A stretch of 64,000 nucleotides of DNA. It comes from Forficula auricularia. Lineage: Eukaryota; Arthropoda; Insecta; Dermaptera; Forficulidae. The notes beneath the pieces are model-generated. The model was not told where the DNA came from. It worked only from the letters and a program-made list of their open reading frames with translations, and made no database searches. The stretch's first letter is position 1, and the number at the start of each line of letters is the position of its first letter. The stretch is from positions 372,001 to 436,000 of the forward strand of contig JALMQS010000828.1 of NCBI GenBank assembly GCA_024734495.1, given 5' to 3'. Positions 24,395 to 37,400 of the stretch are shown piece after piece. A program made the translations under genes and the position numbers.

Positions 24395-24709
24395 CTGGGG
24401 CTGCCAGGTGGACGAAGTCGAGCCTTGGCTTGAGGTGGCTGCAAGGGAGGCCATCAGACTCGAGAGCCGGTCGTGCTCCTGCTCCTGGCGATGTTGACGC
24501 ATCTCTTCGACCATAGATAGAAGCCCGGAGGCGACCTCGGAGGCGGCTGCCACAGGTGAACAGGTGCTGTCCGTCTCGGAGGGTGGCGATAGTGGAGGTG
24601 GCGGTGGTTGCGAGCTCCTTGTCGTTGGGGGTGGCTGATGGAAGGTGAGAGGTGGAGGCGGTGGGGGTGGCTGGTGCGGAGATGAAGGAGGGCTCTGCTG
24701 GAGTTGGGA
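24395..24709 (-). CDS. TNS: tensin exon: proline-rich linker and helical segment
   Basis: Tensin in-window residues 406-510, phase 0 at both ends. The N-terminal half is strongly proline-rich (SPPSSPHQPPPPPPPL and further PPPP runs), suitable for SH3/WW/EVH1 ligands. The second half, SGLLSMVEEMRQHRQEQEHD, looks like an amphipathic helix. The donor is CAG|GTGATA at 24389-24394 and the acceptor is CCTTAG at the right edge. Two overlapping long frames in the same GC-rich block are shadows; only this frame joins both neighbours. The open frame runs past the donor to a stop near 24336, so intron retention would give a truncated protein without SH2-PTB. Confidence 0.83.
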
Positions 24710-27700
24710 CTAAGGAACAGGACATTTGTCAATTGCCAATCGTGCATGCATGCAAAAAGATTTTGGGCCCTTTGACGAGACAACCCCCTTCATTAGATCA
24801 TTCAAAATCATTGTTATTATAATAATAGGTTTGTTTCTACAGCAATTGCCAACTGTTTGAAAATTGCATGAGCATTAGCAGTTTTTTATTCTTTCGCTTG
24901 ATAGGTTGAAACTGTATGCGAGTGTGAATCAAACCTAATAATATGAATTATTAATTTATTAAATCTTTAAAAAAATATGAATAAATAAATGTACAAAACA
25001 AATCAATATTATAAAGATTAAAATAAATAATGCACCTTTTCATAAGAATTTTGCTTGCTTGGTGTGTACTGAATAATTAATTTTTTATTTTTAAGGATAA
25101 ATAAATTGAATTGCTTCCTTCCAGTAATTTATTTTATTATTCAAATGGTTAATCCATGAACCATTTGAATAATAAAACAAATTACTAGAAAGAAGCAATT
25201 CAATTTATTTATTCTTAACAATAAAAAAATGCACCTTTTACTTGCTAAATTAAAGGAAAAAGTGAAAAATTCTTTGACTTAGTTTCCTTTCGGCAAATTA
25301 TGGTGATGTGGCACATGTTTTAGGCTAGAAAGTTAAAACTTGTCAGAAAGGTGAAGATTATTCATATAAAATTTATCTCATTGATTATTCATTTGTTCAA
25401 GACCAATCTTTTTGTTTTATTTTCTACAATTTTCATTTGACAGTTATGAAGCTAGAAAAGCGAAAAAATAATCAGATATTCTTTCTGTAATTATGAATAT
25501 TTTAGGATCAGAACAAACTTTTTACTGAATTATATTCTTTTGTTATCGTGAATATCGACATTCAGACAAAAAGACACACAAATATTGACAAAAAAATTAT
25601 GAATGGAAATATTTACTCTATATGACTTAGACTTACTAACAACGAATAAAAAAAAATGAAAATTTTTGAGTTGATCCAATACACGAACAGACCGGCTGCC
25701 TATGAAATATTTGAAATTCCAAAAGAACGACTTGCTAGCTTCAAAATTATTCCCTGATCAAAAATACAACAACAAAAAATTGTCAAATGAGGTCCAAAGG
25801 GGTTTATTGTGTTTATTTTTCTCTAAACGCAATGAATGTATATTTATACATACATACAATAAAAAGAGAAAAAAAAACAGAGAAAGTTAAAAAAAACTAG
25901 ACACTAGTGCTTCTCGAGTTAGTGTTAAAACAACTAATTAGTTGAAATTAAGTAGACATCTTTGTATTAATAAGCTGCATCTCTTTGCCAAGATTTAACT
26001 TTATAGTTCAAACTGTTCGCTGACAAAAAATATCCAAATATGAAATTTTTAACAATGTACCGTGTCTAGAAAATATTTTTACTTTTATGTCCAATTTGTT
26101 TTGTTTTGCTTTCGGTTCGTTTATTTATTCATTAGTTTATTTATTTGATTTAGTTTTATTTGTTAAAGGTTGTCTCATTAAGAGGGATCCAATGTTAAGT
26201 GGTTGTTTAGAGAAGTTGTTCGTTTTTCTCTGAACGCAATGAATGTGTATTTACACACATATACAATAAAAAGAGAAAGAAAAAAACAGAGAAAGTTAAG
26301 AAAACTAGTCACTAATGCTTCTTGTGTTAAGCAGTTAGTCTGATTCAATGAAATTTAATTTACATATCTATTATATATATATAGAGGTAATCGAAAAATG
26401 AAAAATGATTACTAAAATGAATTGAGAATGATTTGAATGAATGTAGTGATGAATGAATTGATTGAAGAAAAGTCAAATTGATGTGTAAAGTAAATAATAT
26501 ACAAATCTTTCTTTTCGTGACTAATTCCTTAAGCAATTTCTTTAATCCTATCTGAGTGCTTATAAAATAATTGAAAATTGATTGAGATAGTGAGATTAGG
26601 GGGTGACAGATGTTTACTCGTGAGATCCTTGTTATAAATTCATGGGACCCTTGTTACGATCATGGAACCACAAAGAAAAGAAAAAAAGTGTAACGAGACG
26701 TCTATAACTGTTAAAAGGGGGTAATATAGTTAAAGTAGAACGCTGAAGTCATATTTTTTGCATTGAATTTAAAATCTTTCATAGACTATTGGGAAAATCT
26801 GCAACTATTAGAGGGGGTCGCCAACGATGAATAACAAACATATTTTATGAGGAGAAAAGCTGTTAATCATAGCTGTGAATATATATGAGCGAGGTTCATC
26901 TTGAATAAATGTCATCCCTATGATTTTCGCCAATAGCTTTTTATTTTCGAATAATTTTCAAAACAAACCATTCAAAATTTTCTTGTTTATGTATTGAAAA
27001 TATATAAATTTAAATTACTTTTCAAACTCGTCAATTAATCTTATCGTTGTATCACTATTTGAAGAGTATACGAAGATGATGATCTAATATTAGCCCCAAA
27101 TTTTTTTCCTTATAAAATTTATCAATTCTAAGATCTCTCTTAAGGTTCGAAAGAAGATAGAATTTGAAAAATATTTATGATTTTATGAAGTGATTCGAGC
27201 CAACGTTTTAAAATTCCATTTATGGATTTTTAGGTATTTGGGAAATCATAACAAAAAATTAATTTAATAGTGACGTTTCTTTTTAAATTGATTGCTTCAT
27301 TAAATAAAAATTCTTAGTTAAAAATTCACATAAATTACACATAAAAATTGATACATAATACATAATAATATTATATTATTTAGTTGGCGCTTGATTATAT
27401 AATAAATGACTGTGTGAAAATAAAGAGCTTGAAAAAGAATAAATAGACAAAACGTCGCTGTTTGTTAATTTTTTGTTTTTACACAAAGTCCAATTCCTTA
27501 AGAATCCATGTTTACAATTTATAATAACGTGCGATTTAAATTTCATAAGTGAAAAGGGAAATTTCATATTGATTGGTTCTTAATTATTTATTTTTTACAT
27601 AAATTGTACGATTTTTCAATTTTCTTTTATAAGCACCCAGAAGAGGTTATGAGTCATAACTTCTGTGTAGGTGTAATATATTAGGTGTATATTATATATA

Positions 27701-27750
27701 TGAAATTATATATATGAAGCTGTTCAAGATATGAAGACGATGTTACTGAC
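24710..27750. other. tensin intron
   Basis: Intron of about 3 kb. It holds the palindromic element and two similar ~100-bp stretches, 25805-25910 and 26225-26325, sharing TTTCTCTAAACGCAATGAATG and the A-rich tail: a dispersed duplicated repeat. A third repeat type at 25970-26080 (CTCTTTGCCAAGATTTAACT, then GCTGACAAAAAATATCC) recurs at 37385-37445 and 57030-57100. No exon seen. Confidence 0.55.
25078..25232. mobile_element. palindromic foldback element with ~70-bp arms
   Basis: AATAAATTGAATTGCTTCC on the left is mirrored by AAGAAGCAATTCAATTTATT on the right, continuing to AAATGGTT/AACCATTT around an 8-base loop near 25155. The arms are almost perfect, so the insertion is young or still exchanging sequence. 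Flanked by two AATGCACCTTTT copies (near 25029 and 25229). Lies in the tensin intron 24710-27750. Confidence 0.75.
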
Positions 27751-27865
27751 CTGTTCGATGTACTTGCGATGTTGCTCGTGAGCTCGTTTGACAGCCACAA
27801 AGGGTCGTTCGTCGGCCACGTGATTACGAGGCATGGTCGAAGAGACGTGTCCATTTTGGAGTCGT
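27751..27865 (-). CDS. TNS: tensin exon: short linker exon
   Basis: Tensin in-window residues 368-405, peptide beginning RLQNGHVSSTMPRNHVADER and ending EQHRKYIEQ. Splice sites are strong: acceptor CCATAG at the right edge, donor GTCAGT at 27745-27750. The exon starts with one base that completes an Arg codon from the previous exon and ends in phase 0, which fits the following exon. It lies in the disordered linker between C2 and SH2; no domain is recognisable. The call rests on splice phase, higher GC than the flanks and linkage to tensin exons on both sides. Confidence 0.83.
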
Positions 27866-28224
27866 CTATGGAGCAACATACGGATAGCCGTTAGGTAGAG
27901 AGAAATACTCTAGTGAAACGGTGCTCAAACGGTGGTACGTGAGAAACATACATGGTTGTTTGTCCAATCATTTATTGGAGTCTATATAGTTTCAAAAAAT
28001 GCCTTAATCTTCAATTTACAATAAGTATATTTTTATCAATAAAATCATATTATCATAGAGTAAACAAAAAATATTTCCAATTTCATAGAGGAAACAGTCC
28101 TAGGGCTGGTGACATAATCACCCTCCTTTATTACAATTTACTCCAGTTCAGCTCTTTACTTGTCTAATGTCTCATATACTTCATCCAATGAAGACTATTA
28201 AATATTCATGTTAAATATATTAAG

Positions 28225-28245
28225 CTGAAGATGAAGCGAAATGTA
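28225..28245 (+). ncRNA. weak hammerhead-like motif
   Basis: CTGAAGA, TGAAGC, GAAAT in the right order but without a convincing stem II. Most likely an eroded relative of the better motifs. It lies in the short intron between 27865 and 28528. Confidence 0.2.
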
Positions 28246-28527
28246 TGAAATTGGATGTGTTTGAATTTATACGGTCTATTCAGATTCGCCTCCAACAGAA
28301 CAATATAACTAACTTAAACAAATGTTCATCTAGCTTTAAAGAAGACCAATTCAGGTCCTTTGAAATAAAGTATAGTCTAAAATTCTGTGATAATTTAAAC
28401 TTTTAAGTAATTTGTGTATTTTTGTTGGTGAAAATGAAATTTCTGAATTAGGTTATAGTTTTCAAAAGATTGAGAATCACTGCTCTGAAAAAGAAGCAAA
28501 GAGACTTAAGAAGGAATAATCAATTAC

Positions 28528-28905
28528 CTGCGATGGGGCATATGTGGACTGGCTGGTGCTGAGCCTGGTTTGTGATGGTGTGTAGGCGAGGTGGTCGCCA
28601 CTGTATGTACGTGAAGCGGTATGGCCAGATCCTCTTCATCATCATCATCAGCTAAATGGGTGGTATCACTTGTGTAGCCTCCATCACGATGACTCGCCGA
28701 GATGCGGGTCCCCGGATGATGATGATGCTGATGATGGTGGTGGTTATGGTTGTTCGGATGGTGCTGATGTTGAAGGGTGCGCAATTCGGAGAAAAGCCGT
28801 GTCTCGTGTGGGTAACGTTCGTGACGTAGTTGCACCTCACGTCGTTCTCGGAGTTTCTGTTGTTGACGCTGCAGCCACGTTAGAGTGCCACCACCAACCA
28901 CAGTT
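28528..28905 (-). CDS. TNS: tensin exon: coiled/charged segment plus histidine-rich run
   Basis: Tensin in-window residues 242-366. It starts TVVGGGTLTWLQRQQQKLRE, a basic, probably helical segment. A histidine/asparagine-rich repeat follows (HHHHQHHHH-type, CAT/CAC codons), then an acidic DDDDEEDLAIP patch and a Pro/His/Ser-rich end. The long histidine run is species-specific low complexity in the disordered linker. The acceptor is TTTGTACAG just right of 28905 and the donor is GTAATT at 28522-28527. The phase joins to the next exon as an Arg codon. The low-complexity body has no known enzymatic role; the call rests on frame continuity with flanking tensin exons. Confidence 0.87.
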
Positions 28906-29178
28906 CTGTACAAACAGAATACAAATTGAATTAGATACAGTCAGCTATCGGAAACCCATCCATAAAATTTTACTTTAAATAAAAAAAAAATAAATAAATA
29001 AAAATAAAATAGAACATCAATTTATTTTTTATTATCTAGTCTTGATATATGTATTCCAAGCACTGGTTCCTAAATAATCATCGAAATTAAGCAACATGTG
29101 TTTGTTCTGAAATTGATGACACTGTGTAGTGTGAAAACAACGTTTAACTTTTATTATAATTTTGTGCACAGTGATACC

Positions 29179-29215
29179 CTGATGATGGCCGGAGTGAATT
29201 GAAACTTTGGCGAAA
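29179..29215 (+). ncRNA. hammerhead-like motif, eroded stem II
   Basis: CTGATGA, TGGCC, a spacer, then GAAAC. The core is perfect but the 3' side of stem II (expected GGCC) reads AATT, so it is probably a dead copy. AACTTTTATT repeats on both sides may be remnants of terminal repeats. Confidence 0.3.
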
Positions 29216-32200
29216 AAATAAAATAACTTTTATTTCAATTTTACTTAATCCTGGTGGCAAATAGAAATCAACCTTTTTACCTGAATTTAAAATTAAAAAT
29301 AATTTTAATAAATCACTTTTAACTTTTATTTCTATTTGATTTAATCTTGAAAAGAAATAACCTTTAAATTTATAATCTAAGCCAAAATGTTTTTTTTTTT
29401 TTTTTTAATTTCTGTTTATTTATTACCAACCATCTATTTGCTTTGATTCAAAACGCATGTGCTTTGTATTTTGATTTAGAGAAAACTGTTTTGTTGTGAT
29501 CAGCACCTATTTTACTCAACTGTTAATAATAATTGGTTTATTTGTTGATATGACCTCGAAGTCAAACCTTATTAATTAATAATTGGTTTATTTAACAAAA
29601 AAACTTATTTAATTGAGTTTGATCAAAGTTGAGACCTGCTTAGATGGTTTCTTTTGTTCTTGAAACTGGTTAATAAATTGTAGTTCGTGGATAATAAAGT
29701 TTGTTTCATCATAAGCGAGCTATCAAATATTAAATATATACAATTTTTGCTCGTTTAATAAGAATGTAGATAGATAGTTATGATTAGGTAAATTTTAAAT
29801 TGAATAATTTAAATTAATTTCGAATTGATAATATATTTTTAAGTCAGAGAAGTTCCAATTAAAAAAACATATTAAATAAAATTATTTTTTATTTTCTGAC
29901 TCGCAAGGTATTTCACAATTCAAAATAGAAAGAAATTGAAGGCAATTTTCATTCTTCGTGTCTTTTGCTTCGTCTTCTTTTAAATTCAATATCGATGAGG
30001 ACTTTTTAGTAAGCGACGAAAAGAAGAAGAACGTGCTTGGAATTTACGATTAGACAAAAGCTCCAGAATTCCCTTTCCATCATCATCAGCATCAATTTCT
30101 TTTCGCACAAAATTCGGAATGCATCAAATGAGGCAGCCTGAATGGAAGAGAATTTCAATAATCAAATAATAAAAAGTGTCTTTTTGTTAAAATGAATATC
30201 ATTTGAATCAAGAGTCGTTTAATATTAAAAAATATATATTATTTATAACACATTATGATACTTATTACTGAAAAACAAATATGAACATAATAATAATTGG
30301 GAAGAAAAATTATATACCTATCATTTTCATAAACTAAGGCAATGAAGGTTGTTTCTATTGTTTGTTTACTAAAATTCTATTGCCTATTTTTCTCTGTTTA
30401 CTACAATGGACGGAAGGGTGGGTTTTAAACTGAATTAAAATTCGAAATTTTTGATTTTTCAACCGTTAGTGAGAAATAATATATGTATATTTTGCCTAAT
30501 CATGTATTTTCAAATACTAGATTTAAAGAACTGTTGGTGATATCTATATAGTCCGAAGATTTACTTACCAATCTAGAATGGTAAATTAACTTATCCCACT
30601 TGAAGCATGATAGTTCTCAAGCATGATTTTGCTGTCTGTGTGCCCTCCGGTACCCACAATAACGCAAGAAGCTCGCAAAAAGTTTATTCTGGTGGTAACC
30701 GTTATTTTATTTTAAATTACGAAGCTACTGGACCCTATCTGGATCTCATGATATACTACAATAATATTTTATCATTTAACTAGAGACTTGTCATGTAATG
30801 TAACTTTATGAGTGAAATATATATATGAGCGTCTCTAAAAACACCTTTGATTGGAGTTTATATTGGTCTTGGGCCAGAAAATAAAGTCTCACTGAGTGAA
30901 TCACGATGAATCAGCCATGTCACCACCAACCAGTATACAGTATCCCTTCTGTTTCCGCCACATAACTCTTCTTTTACTTTCATCGACATCATCATCTCAT
31001 CAGTCAGACATCTAACAACTTAACAAGCATTACATATATAATTATTTTTTATCGGAGTTTCGTCGGGCGTTTCAATGAGCCTTCTTTCGAATGAGAGTCA
31101 TAGCAATGTTAAAAGCCCTTTATGTTAACTTTAATAAATTGTTTTTTCTCGGCTTGTCAATCTAGTTGTTTGTCGTATAGGTATATAAAAAAGTAAAAAA
31201 ATATAGAGTACGTAAAAAGAGCTATGTTAAATGGTTCTATCAAAATCGAAAAAATTACTCATAAATTTTACAAAGGGTCCTTTTGTAAAATTTTCTGCCT
31301 TGACGAAGGGTGCAAAAATATTTTTTTTAATTTTTTCATCTTTATATAAACTATTCATATAAATCCATGTTTAATATTTCAAAATATAGGGTTTTAGGGC
31401 AGGCCCCAAGGAATTGGTGATTAAAAAACTATAACTTTGGTCAGAGGCTTAAAAATAACATTTTTTTACAGAGCAATGAATGTTAATTTAAATAAACACA
31501 TATTTTAACGAGTATTTTTTTTAAAGGGGGGTTGGTAAGATCCAAACCCAAGATCCGGATAAGCTCTCGACGGTCCTGACTTTACTAATGAAAGAAAATT
31601 GAATCCAAATTAGGTAAATACATTTTGGTGATATTTTATCATTGTACTAAATACCATAACTTTACTAATATAAATATTATTTTCACAATAAAAGTTGTTT
31701 GAGTTTTTAAAGTCAAATTTCTCCATTTAAAATGTACCTATATAAAATCTATTTTGATATAAGAGAAATGCGTATTTGTGCCTTCAAATTGGATAAAAAT
31801 AATTTTGATAAGGAAACCTTATTCTATACGAGTCAAAGATTGGCCTTTTATACACATAATCATCTCTGATATATTTATTCGAAATTTTTTTATTTTTTTA
31901 TATGATTGGAGACAAATAAGATTATATATTCTCTGTGAATAAATTTAAGTTTAAAGCAAATGTGAAAGAGAGTTGGTTCGGTTAGAAGATGAAGAATTGT
32001 GTTAAAGGGCGGAGGTCTCATTGATACGCAACATTGAGCAAAGAGACGGAAGGAAGCGAATCGAGAAAGAAAATGGGAGGAGATTGCGAATCCAAAAGGA
32101 AAAAAATCATCGGTCGGGAATCATTTGAAATACAGCACCCTCTGGCATTACCAATATATAAATCCGGGGAAAAAAATTATAAAAGAATGAGATAAAATTT

Positions 32201-32719
32201 AGATGTATTTTATACATACATAAATTGAGATAAAATTAAATTTATTTAACTTAAGATTGAAAGAGTAAAGCAAAATGTTTGATAAATTTATAATTTTATC
32301 TAGTATTTTGTATACTATTATTAATGGAATGGCGGATTTAGCATTTGAGAGGTCCCAGGCGCAATTCACATTTGACGGTACTCTCTAAATATCTTACTAC
32401 TAAATATTATCATAATATTTAAATAATTTTTTTTTATTTTTAGAGCTGAATTTTGAGACCCCCTTGATTATGAAGTCGCACGCTTCGTAGGCCTACGTAT
32501 AAGTACAGACATTAAGTATTTTGCTTTCACGTTTTTCTTTAATTTGATGATGGTAATATTAATATTTAGTACCTGGAGGCAGCGAGCGATGCTTGGTAAC
32601 TTTTTCCTTCAGTTAAAATCTATATTTTAGTATTATTTTTAATTTATGATTCTGATAAAAAGGTCGATTTTTATTTGAGAGCCGTTTTTAAAATAAAAAA
32701 AAAAATACTTATATATACC

Positions 32720-33075
32720 AATATACCTGAAAGACCGAGCTTTGTTCGGTTTTAACTTGACAACAACACACCACAATCACAAAGTTCTTCAAGGCCTTTG
32801 AGAACAAAGATTTAAACCAACCCATCCTCTGCCTGGGTACAAAAGAAAAGAGGAACTCTTTTTAAATCCCTAAGATAAGATTGGCATTTGTCTACCTGAG
32901 AATAATTAATTTGATTACGAAAAAAACCCATCAAAAACAATTTTGAGACCGTGACAGATCGAATTGTCAACCCCAAAACCCCCTAACCCGTGAATTTCAT
33001 CAAAATCGGTAGAGTCGTTTTCAAAATGGAACCAAGAATATAAATAAATTTTTGCTCGTTTAATAAGAGTAGATA
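32720..33075 (+). mobile_element. non-LTR (RTE-like) 3'-end fragment
   Basis: Starts near CCGAGCTTTGTTCGGTTTTA and ends with TTTTTGCTCGTTTAATAAGAG followed by TAGATA-type bases. The same tail (TTTTTGCTCGTTTAATAAGAA) is at about 29745-29770. Short 5'-truncated copies with this kind of simple tail are typical of RTE-clade LINEs; the family name is inferred, and no reverse transcriptase is present. Confidence 0.45.
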
Positions 33076-33084
33076 TTTATATAT

Positions 33085-33215
33085 TATATTTGATGATGGT
33101 AATATTAATATTTATATTATATATTATTTGATGATAGTAATTTTAATATTTATATTATATATTATATTTGATGATGGTAATTTTAATATTTATATTATAT
33201 TTGATGATGGTAATA
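33085..33215. repeat. ~40-bp tandem repeat, about three to four units
   Basis: Units of TTTGATGATGGTAATATTAA plus an A/T tail repeat in tandem. A single unit lies at 32544-32570, on the other side of the element at 32720-33075, suggesting the array expanded around or after that insertion. Confidence 0.65.
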
Positions 33216-33755
33216 TTAATAATCTGGCATATTTTATCTGGTTAGACTACCCATGAAGAAATTAGAAAATAGTTTTAAATTGAATAGTCTTGATGTAACA
33301 TAAAATCCATATAAAAATGTCAAATTGTAAAATTTTTAGAATGATATAAGTATTCAAAATATTTAAAAATTATACATAATTCATTTTATTATAAAATTAT
33401 AGTGTCTGTTCTTTTTTTTTTTTTGTTTTTTTTTTTTTTTTGTTTTTATTCTGTATATTTCAATCTCTTCCTGCTGCTCGGTTGCCTATTTTCTAGGCGC
33501 GTCAAATTCACTTTCGTGTATCCTTCCGAGCGGACCACAATATTCAATTCAGTAATTTTTTCTTATTCCTGATTATAAATGTATTTAACTTAAAAAAAAA
33601 AAAAAAAACATCTTCAAGGATTAATTTTAATTTTCTATTGTTTATCTCTACGTACTGAGTCTTGCAAAAAACGTTTTCACCTGATTCTCTAAATTTCAAT
33701 ATCATAGTGTAGATATTTCGTACATTCATGACGGTATCTCAAATTATTATATATA

Positions 33756-34055
33756 AAAAGCGGTAGGGGGATGCGGAGTTGGTGTTAGAGTGGACAACGG
33801 TATCCCTGGTCAATATCCCGTCAGATGGATATGATACGGAGAGTACACATCCCGTATCAAGTACAGTGCAGTGCACCTGGAGAGAGAATTCCAAGGCACT
33901 GGGGCTGGTTTCCTTTTACGGACCGGAATTGCCATTCAGAGATGAAGTGACCTGAACCTCCCTCCTCATGTCTCGGCATCACGCATTACACTTAAATCGT
34001 AGCTACCGCCGATGCCGCAACTGGCAACAACAAGCATGGATAAACATTCCTCTTT
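33756..34055. other. GC-richer block, unrecognised
   Basis: About 300 bases with clearly higher GC than the flanks, containing CAGTGCAGTGCACCTGG and GCAACAACAAGCATGGAT. Reading frames are broken on both strands. It may be a LINE 3' fragment or a retroposed transcript; family not identified. Confidence 0.35.
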
Positions 34056-34384
34056 AATGTACAAGGTAGCCTTAGCCTTTGTTGTTTTATTCTGTTAAAT
34101 CAAATAAGCTCAGATATAGACAATCAGTGGGTGTATTTTTCATTAAATTTTAAAATTGATGTTTTTTTTTAATATATTTTAAAAAATAATAATTCTTTTG
34201 CAATCAATAGTAAATTTTAAATATAGTGGTAAAATTTCACTTTATTATTCTTATTGAAGACATGAAACGATCGAATTAAAATAATAAATAGTCATCAATT
34301 CTCATCTAACTGAATTATCTAACTATTATATTAATTATAAAAAATTTCATGTGTTTAAATAACGGCTATTTACTGCTCCATGCC

Positions 34385-34418
34385 GACAATGTTTCGGGGA
34401 ACATCCGTTCCTGATGAC
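34385..34418 (-). ncRNA. hammerhead-like motif, core partly lost
   Basis: On the minus strand GGAAC, a GGAT loop and GTTCC form stem II, followed by CCGAAAC and ATTGTC. The upstream half (expected CTGATGA) reads CGTCATCA, so the core is degenerate. Confidence 0.3.
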
Positions 34419-37400
34419 GTAAATACATAATTACATACTGATGATCCAGCCTGAATTTGTATCTGACACAATTTTGATAATATATATGTTATTTCCCGAT
34501 TTCATCTTCACATATTAAATAAATAATTAATAATGAAAAAAATACAATTTTTTGAGTAACTACGCAACTGGTGGGAGAAAAGAAGAACTTTAAAATTATA
34601 TTAATATTTCAACTGAATATGTATAAATTTTAGCAACCCTTAGTTTTAATTTTATGGAGAAATCTTATTTTCACCATTGACGCCACTACCCAAAAATATT
34701 TATTTGATTTTAAGTCGTTTCCTCCATTATCTTCAGTACTGGTTACCTACTAATGGTCAAAACTTCAAAAAATGCATTATAGAATGGTCGTTCCTTCAGT
34801 ATTTAATGGAAATCACTGGAATTTTTGATCGTCTTCTCCATGTCTCAACAATGATGTATGGTAAGAATAATAAAGAGAAATTTTAGAATCATATTTCAAA
34901 ATGTATTATTGATAGCAAAATATTAATTATTAATCATCGATAAATCCTATATTTACTACTTACCTACTTTTTGCTAATATTTTTAAAACTAAATTTGAGA
35001 AGGTATAACTAAGTAAAAGTTCAATTTTTCGAGAGAAGTAAATTCGACTTTCTTAGAAAAATTCACTAGAACATATTATATCTCTGGTAGTACTACAATT
35101 TTAGTAGAAGATAATCTTGTAATTTTTTTGATTATAAATGCCTATCATTTATTTATTTATCATTTAAAATGAAAATATTGTGAATGCATTGAGACAAGTG
35201 TTTATTTTTAATTGAATACGAGTATAGAAAAATTATTGGCAAGGAAGTTTTCCAATGTCAGTCAAATGTCCAATTTGCGGATGAAAAATATCGATATAAA
35301 ATCTCTCTTGCTATTTTATAATGAATTCATGATCAGTATACGATAAATATTGCAGTGTTGTTGGTTCGTTACATATTTGGGTATTGGCGTCTCCTTCAAT
35401 AAATTGTTGGATGGTTCAGATAATCTGAGTGGGAGGATAGAATGGTGGGTTTTGTGGTATGTCAACCATAAATTCATTCTAACAAGTGGGTGGGATAAAT
35501 AAATACTTCTTCTATATATTTAAAAACTTTCTTTTGAATAGATTCTATACTAAATAAAATTAATATGTTTAATAAAATGCATAGAAAATTATTATTTGAA
35601 ATTACTATTAGGTACCTATATATTAGTTATATTTTTATATTATTAAATAAATATACGATATACTTGTATATATACATATTTATTGATATTTTGTGATCCA
35701 TTAACTTTTAATAATAATTTATCAATTATATTTGTCGAAGTTGATATATTTGAAACTAGGGTTCGATTCCCGAAAGGGTTAATAAAAGCCTTCTGAAATT
35801 ACATACAAGATTATATATGAAAGATCATATTTAATAGATGACAATCTTTATAGTAATTCCTTTAAACTTTTAAAGTCTACTATTATCGGGGATTTGAAGT
35901 CATACTTTGATTAATGATATAAATATAAGAATACATATATTATATACATTTTAATCAGATAATTGGAGAAAAAGTGTAACTTTTTAACACACGGTATGCT
36001 CTCTCTAAATTCTGATGATTTGGCAAAGTGTTTTATATTCAAAAGTCGAATCTTGTGAAAAAGGCACAGCTTATTAAAACACTTGTGCGCCAAATTTCAG
36101 CTTATTAGCACGAAGTTTTTTTAAGAGATCGATATAAATCAGTGATTCAACTTTTCCTGATTTTTTTTTAATTTTCCGAATTTTTCTGATTACTGAATTT
36201 TGCTATGCACTATACCATGCAAGCCAAAGTTTGTGGAGAGCTGTTTTGGTGCAAAAAAAAATTTTCTTGTGAAGAAATGATTAAGATTTTGGGATTTGCA
36301 TTTTTAGAACTTCCGAATATTAGAAAATGTTCAACATAATTTTTTAGAAAATTTTTAAAATCAATATCAAAAAGACACGAACCTCGAAATTTAATTCTTT
36401 TAAATTCTCATGGGGGTTGCTAATCAAATGATTCTTCAAAATTGGATATTTATTTTTACATTTTATTGAACCTACATTCTTAGAGAACATTTTAGATGAT
36501 AGAAAAATAGATTAGAATATAAAATATTAAGTATATGTTTCGATTGCCCTCGAAACACTTCAGATTAACTCAGGTGTTGTTTTCTGACCTTTCCTTGGAA
36601 ATGATTCATTTAGGACTAGACCTTCCTCAGAAAGCCTTCACATGTGGTCAACGTATCACCTCTCACTCCCTCTGACCTACGAACTTTCTCTCTTTTTCAA
36701 ATTATATATATACGTATAATATAAAGTTGGATTAGTTGCAGTTCGCCCACCTGGTAGAGAGCAGTTTGCTATTAAAAGGAGTTGTTGTATGCCCACTCTC
36801 GCATAAATCGAATGCCCCCTTTTAGCTTTTCAATATTGATGAGACAAGCATATAAAGCCTGGATTACACTATGCAAGTGTGACTGCATGTTTCGTATTCT
36901 AGAAGCCATGTAAGTTTCAGACTAGACGTTGCTAGTCACAAACATAACATGTTGATATTGCCAACTTTTTAAGAACAACGAAAGAAATGCTTCGTGGTAC
37001 TCTAGGTAGTCATATATCTTTGGGCGGCCGGGTTAAATGGTAAATTGAGCTATTGAGGAGATCGGTTGTAATTAGCTGAAATTTACATACCAGTTTGTAT
37101 CATTGTGTCAATTCATTTATAATCATTATTTTTGTTTTCTTTCTATCTCGATTCCGATGTGAATGCTCTTTGAGAACTCAAAAACGGAGTGTTGTATGAT
37201 GTTCGTTTTGATATCGAAATATTTGTATGTTCTTTGTATATCAGACTAATTAGATTTTGGAATTTCAAACTTCAGTACTTCTGAGTGAAACATGCAGAAA
37301 AATCAGTAGGAAATGGAGCGTTATATTCTAGAGCTCTTCAACACAGTTGTAGCTATTGAGAAGAAATTCTATCTACAAGTTTGTATTAATAAAATGCACC

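Noticed and set aside
24378..24783. Two alternative minus frames over the proline-rich exon
   Set aside because: They do not join the neighbouring exons in phase; the chosen frame does.
28652..28978. Other frames over the histidine-rich exon
   Set aside because: Asp/Gly- or Ile/Thr-rich shadows of the CAT/CAC repeat.
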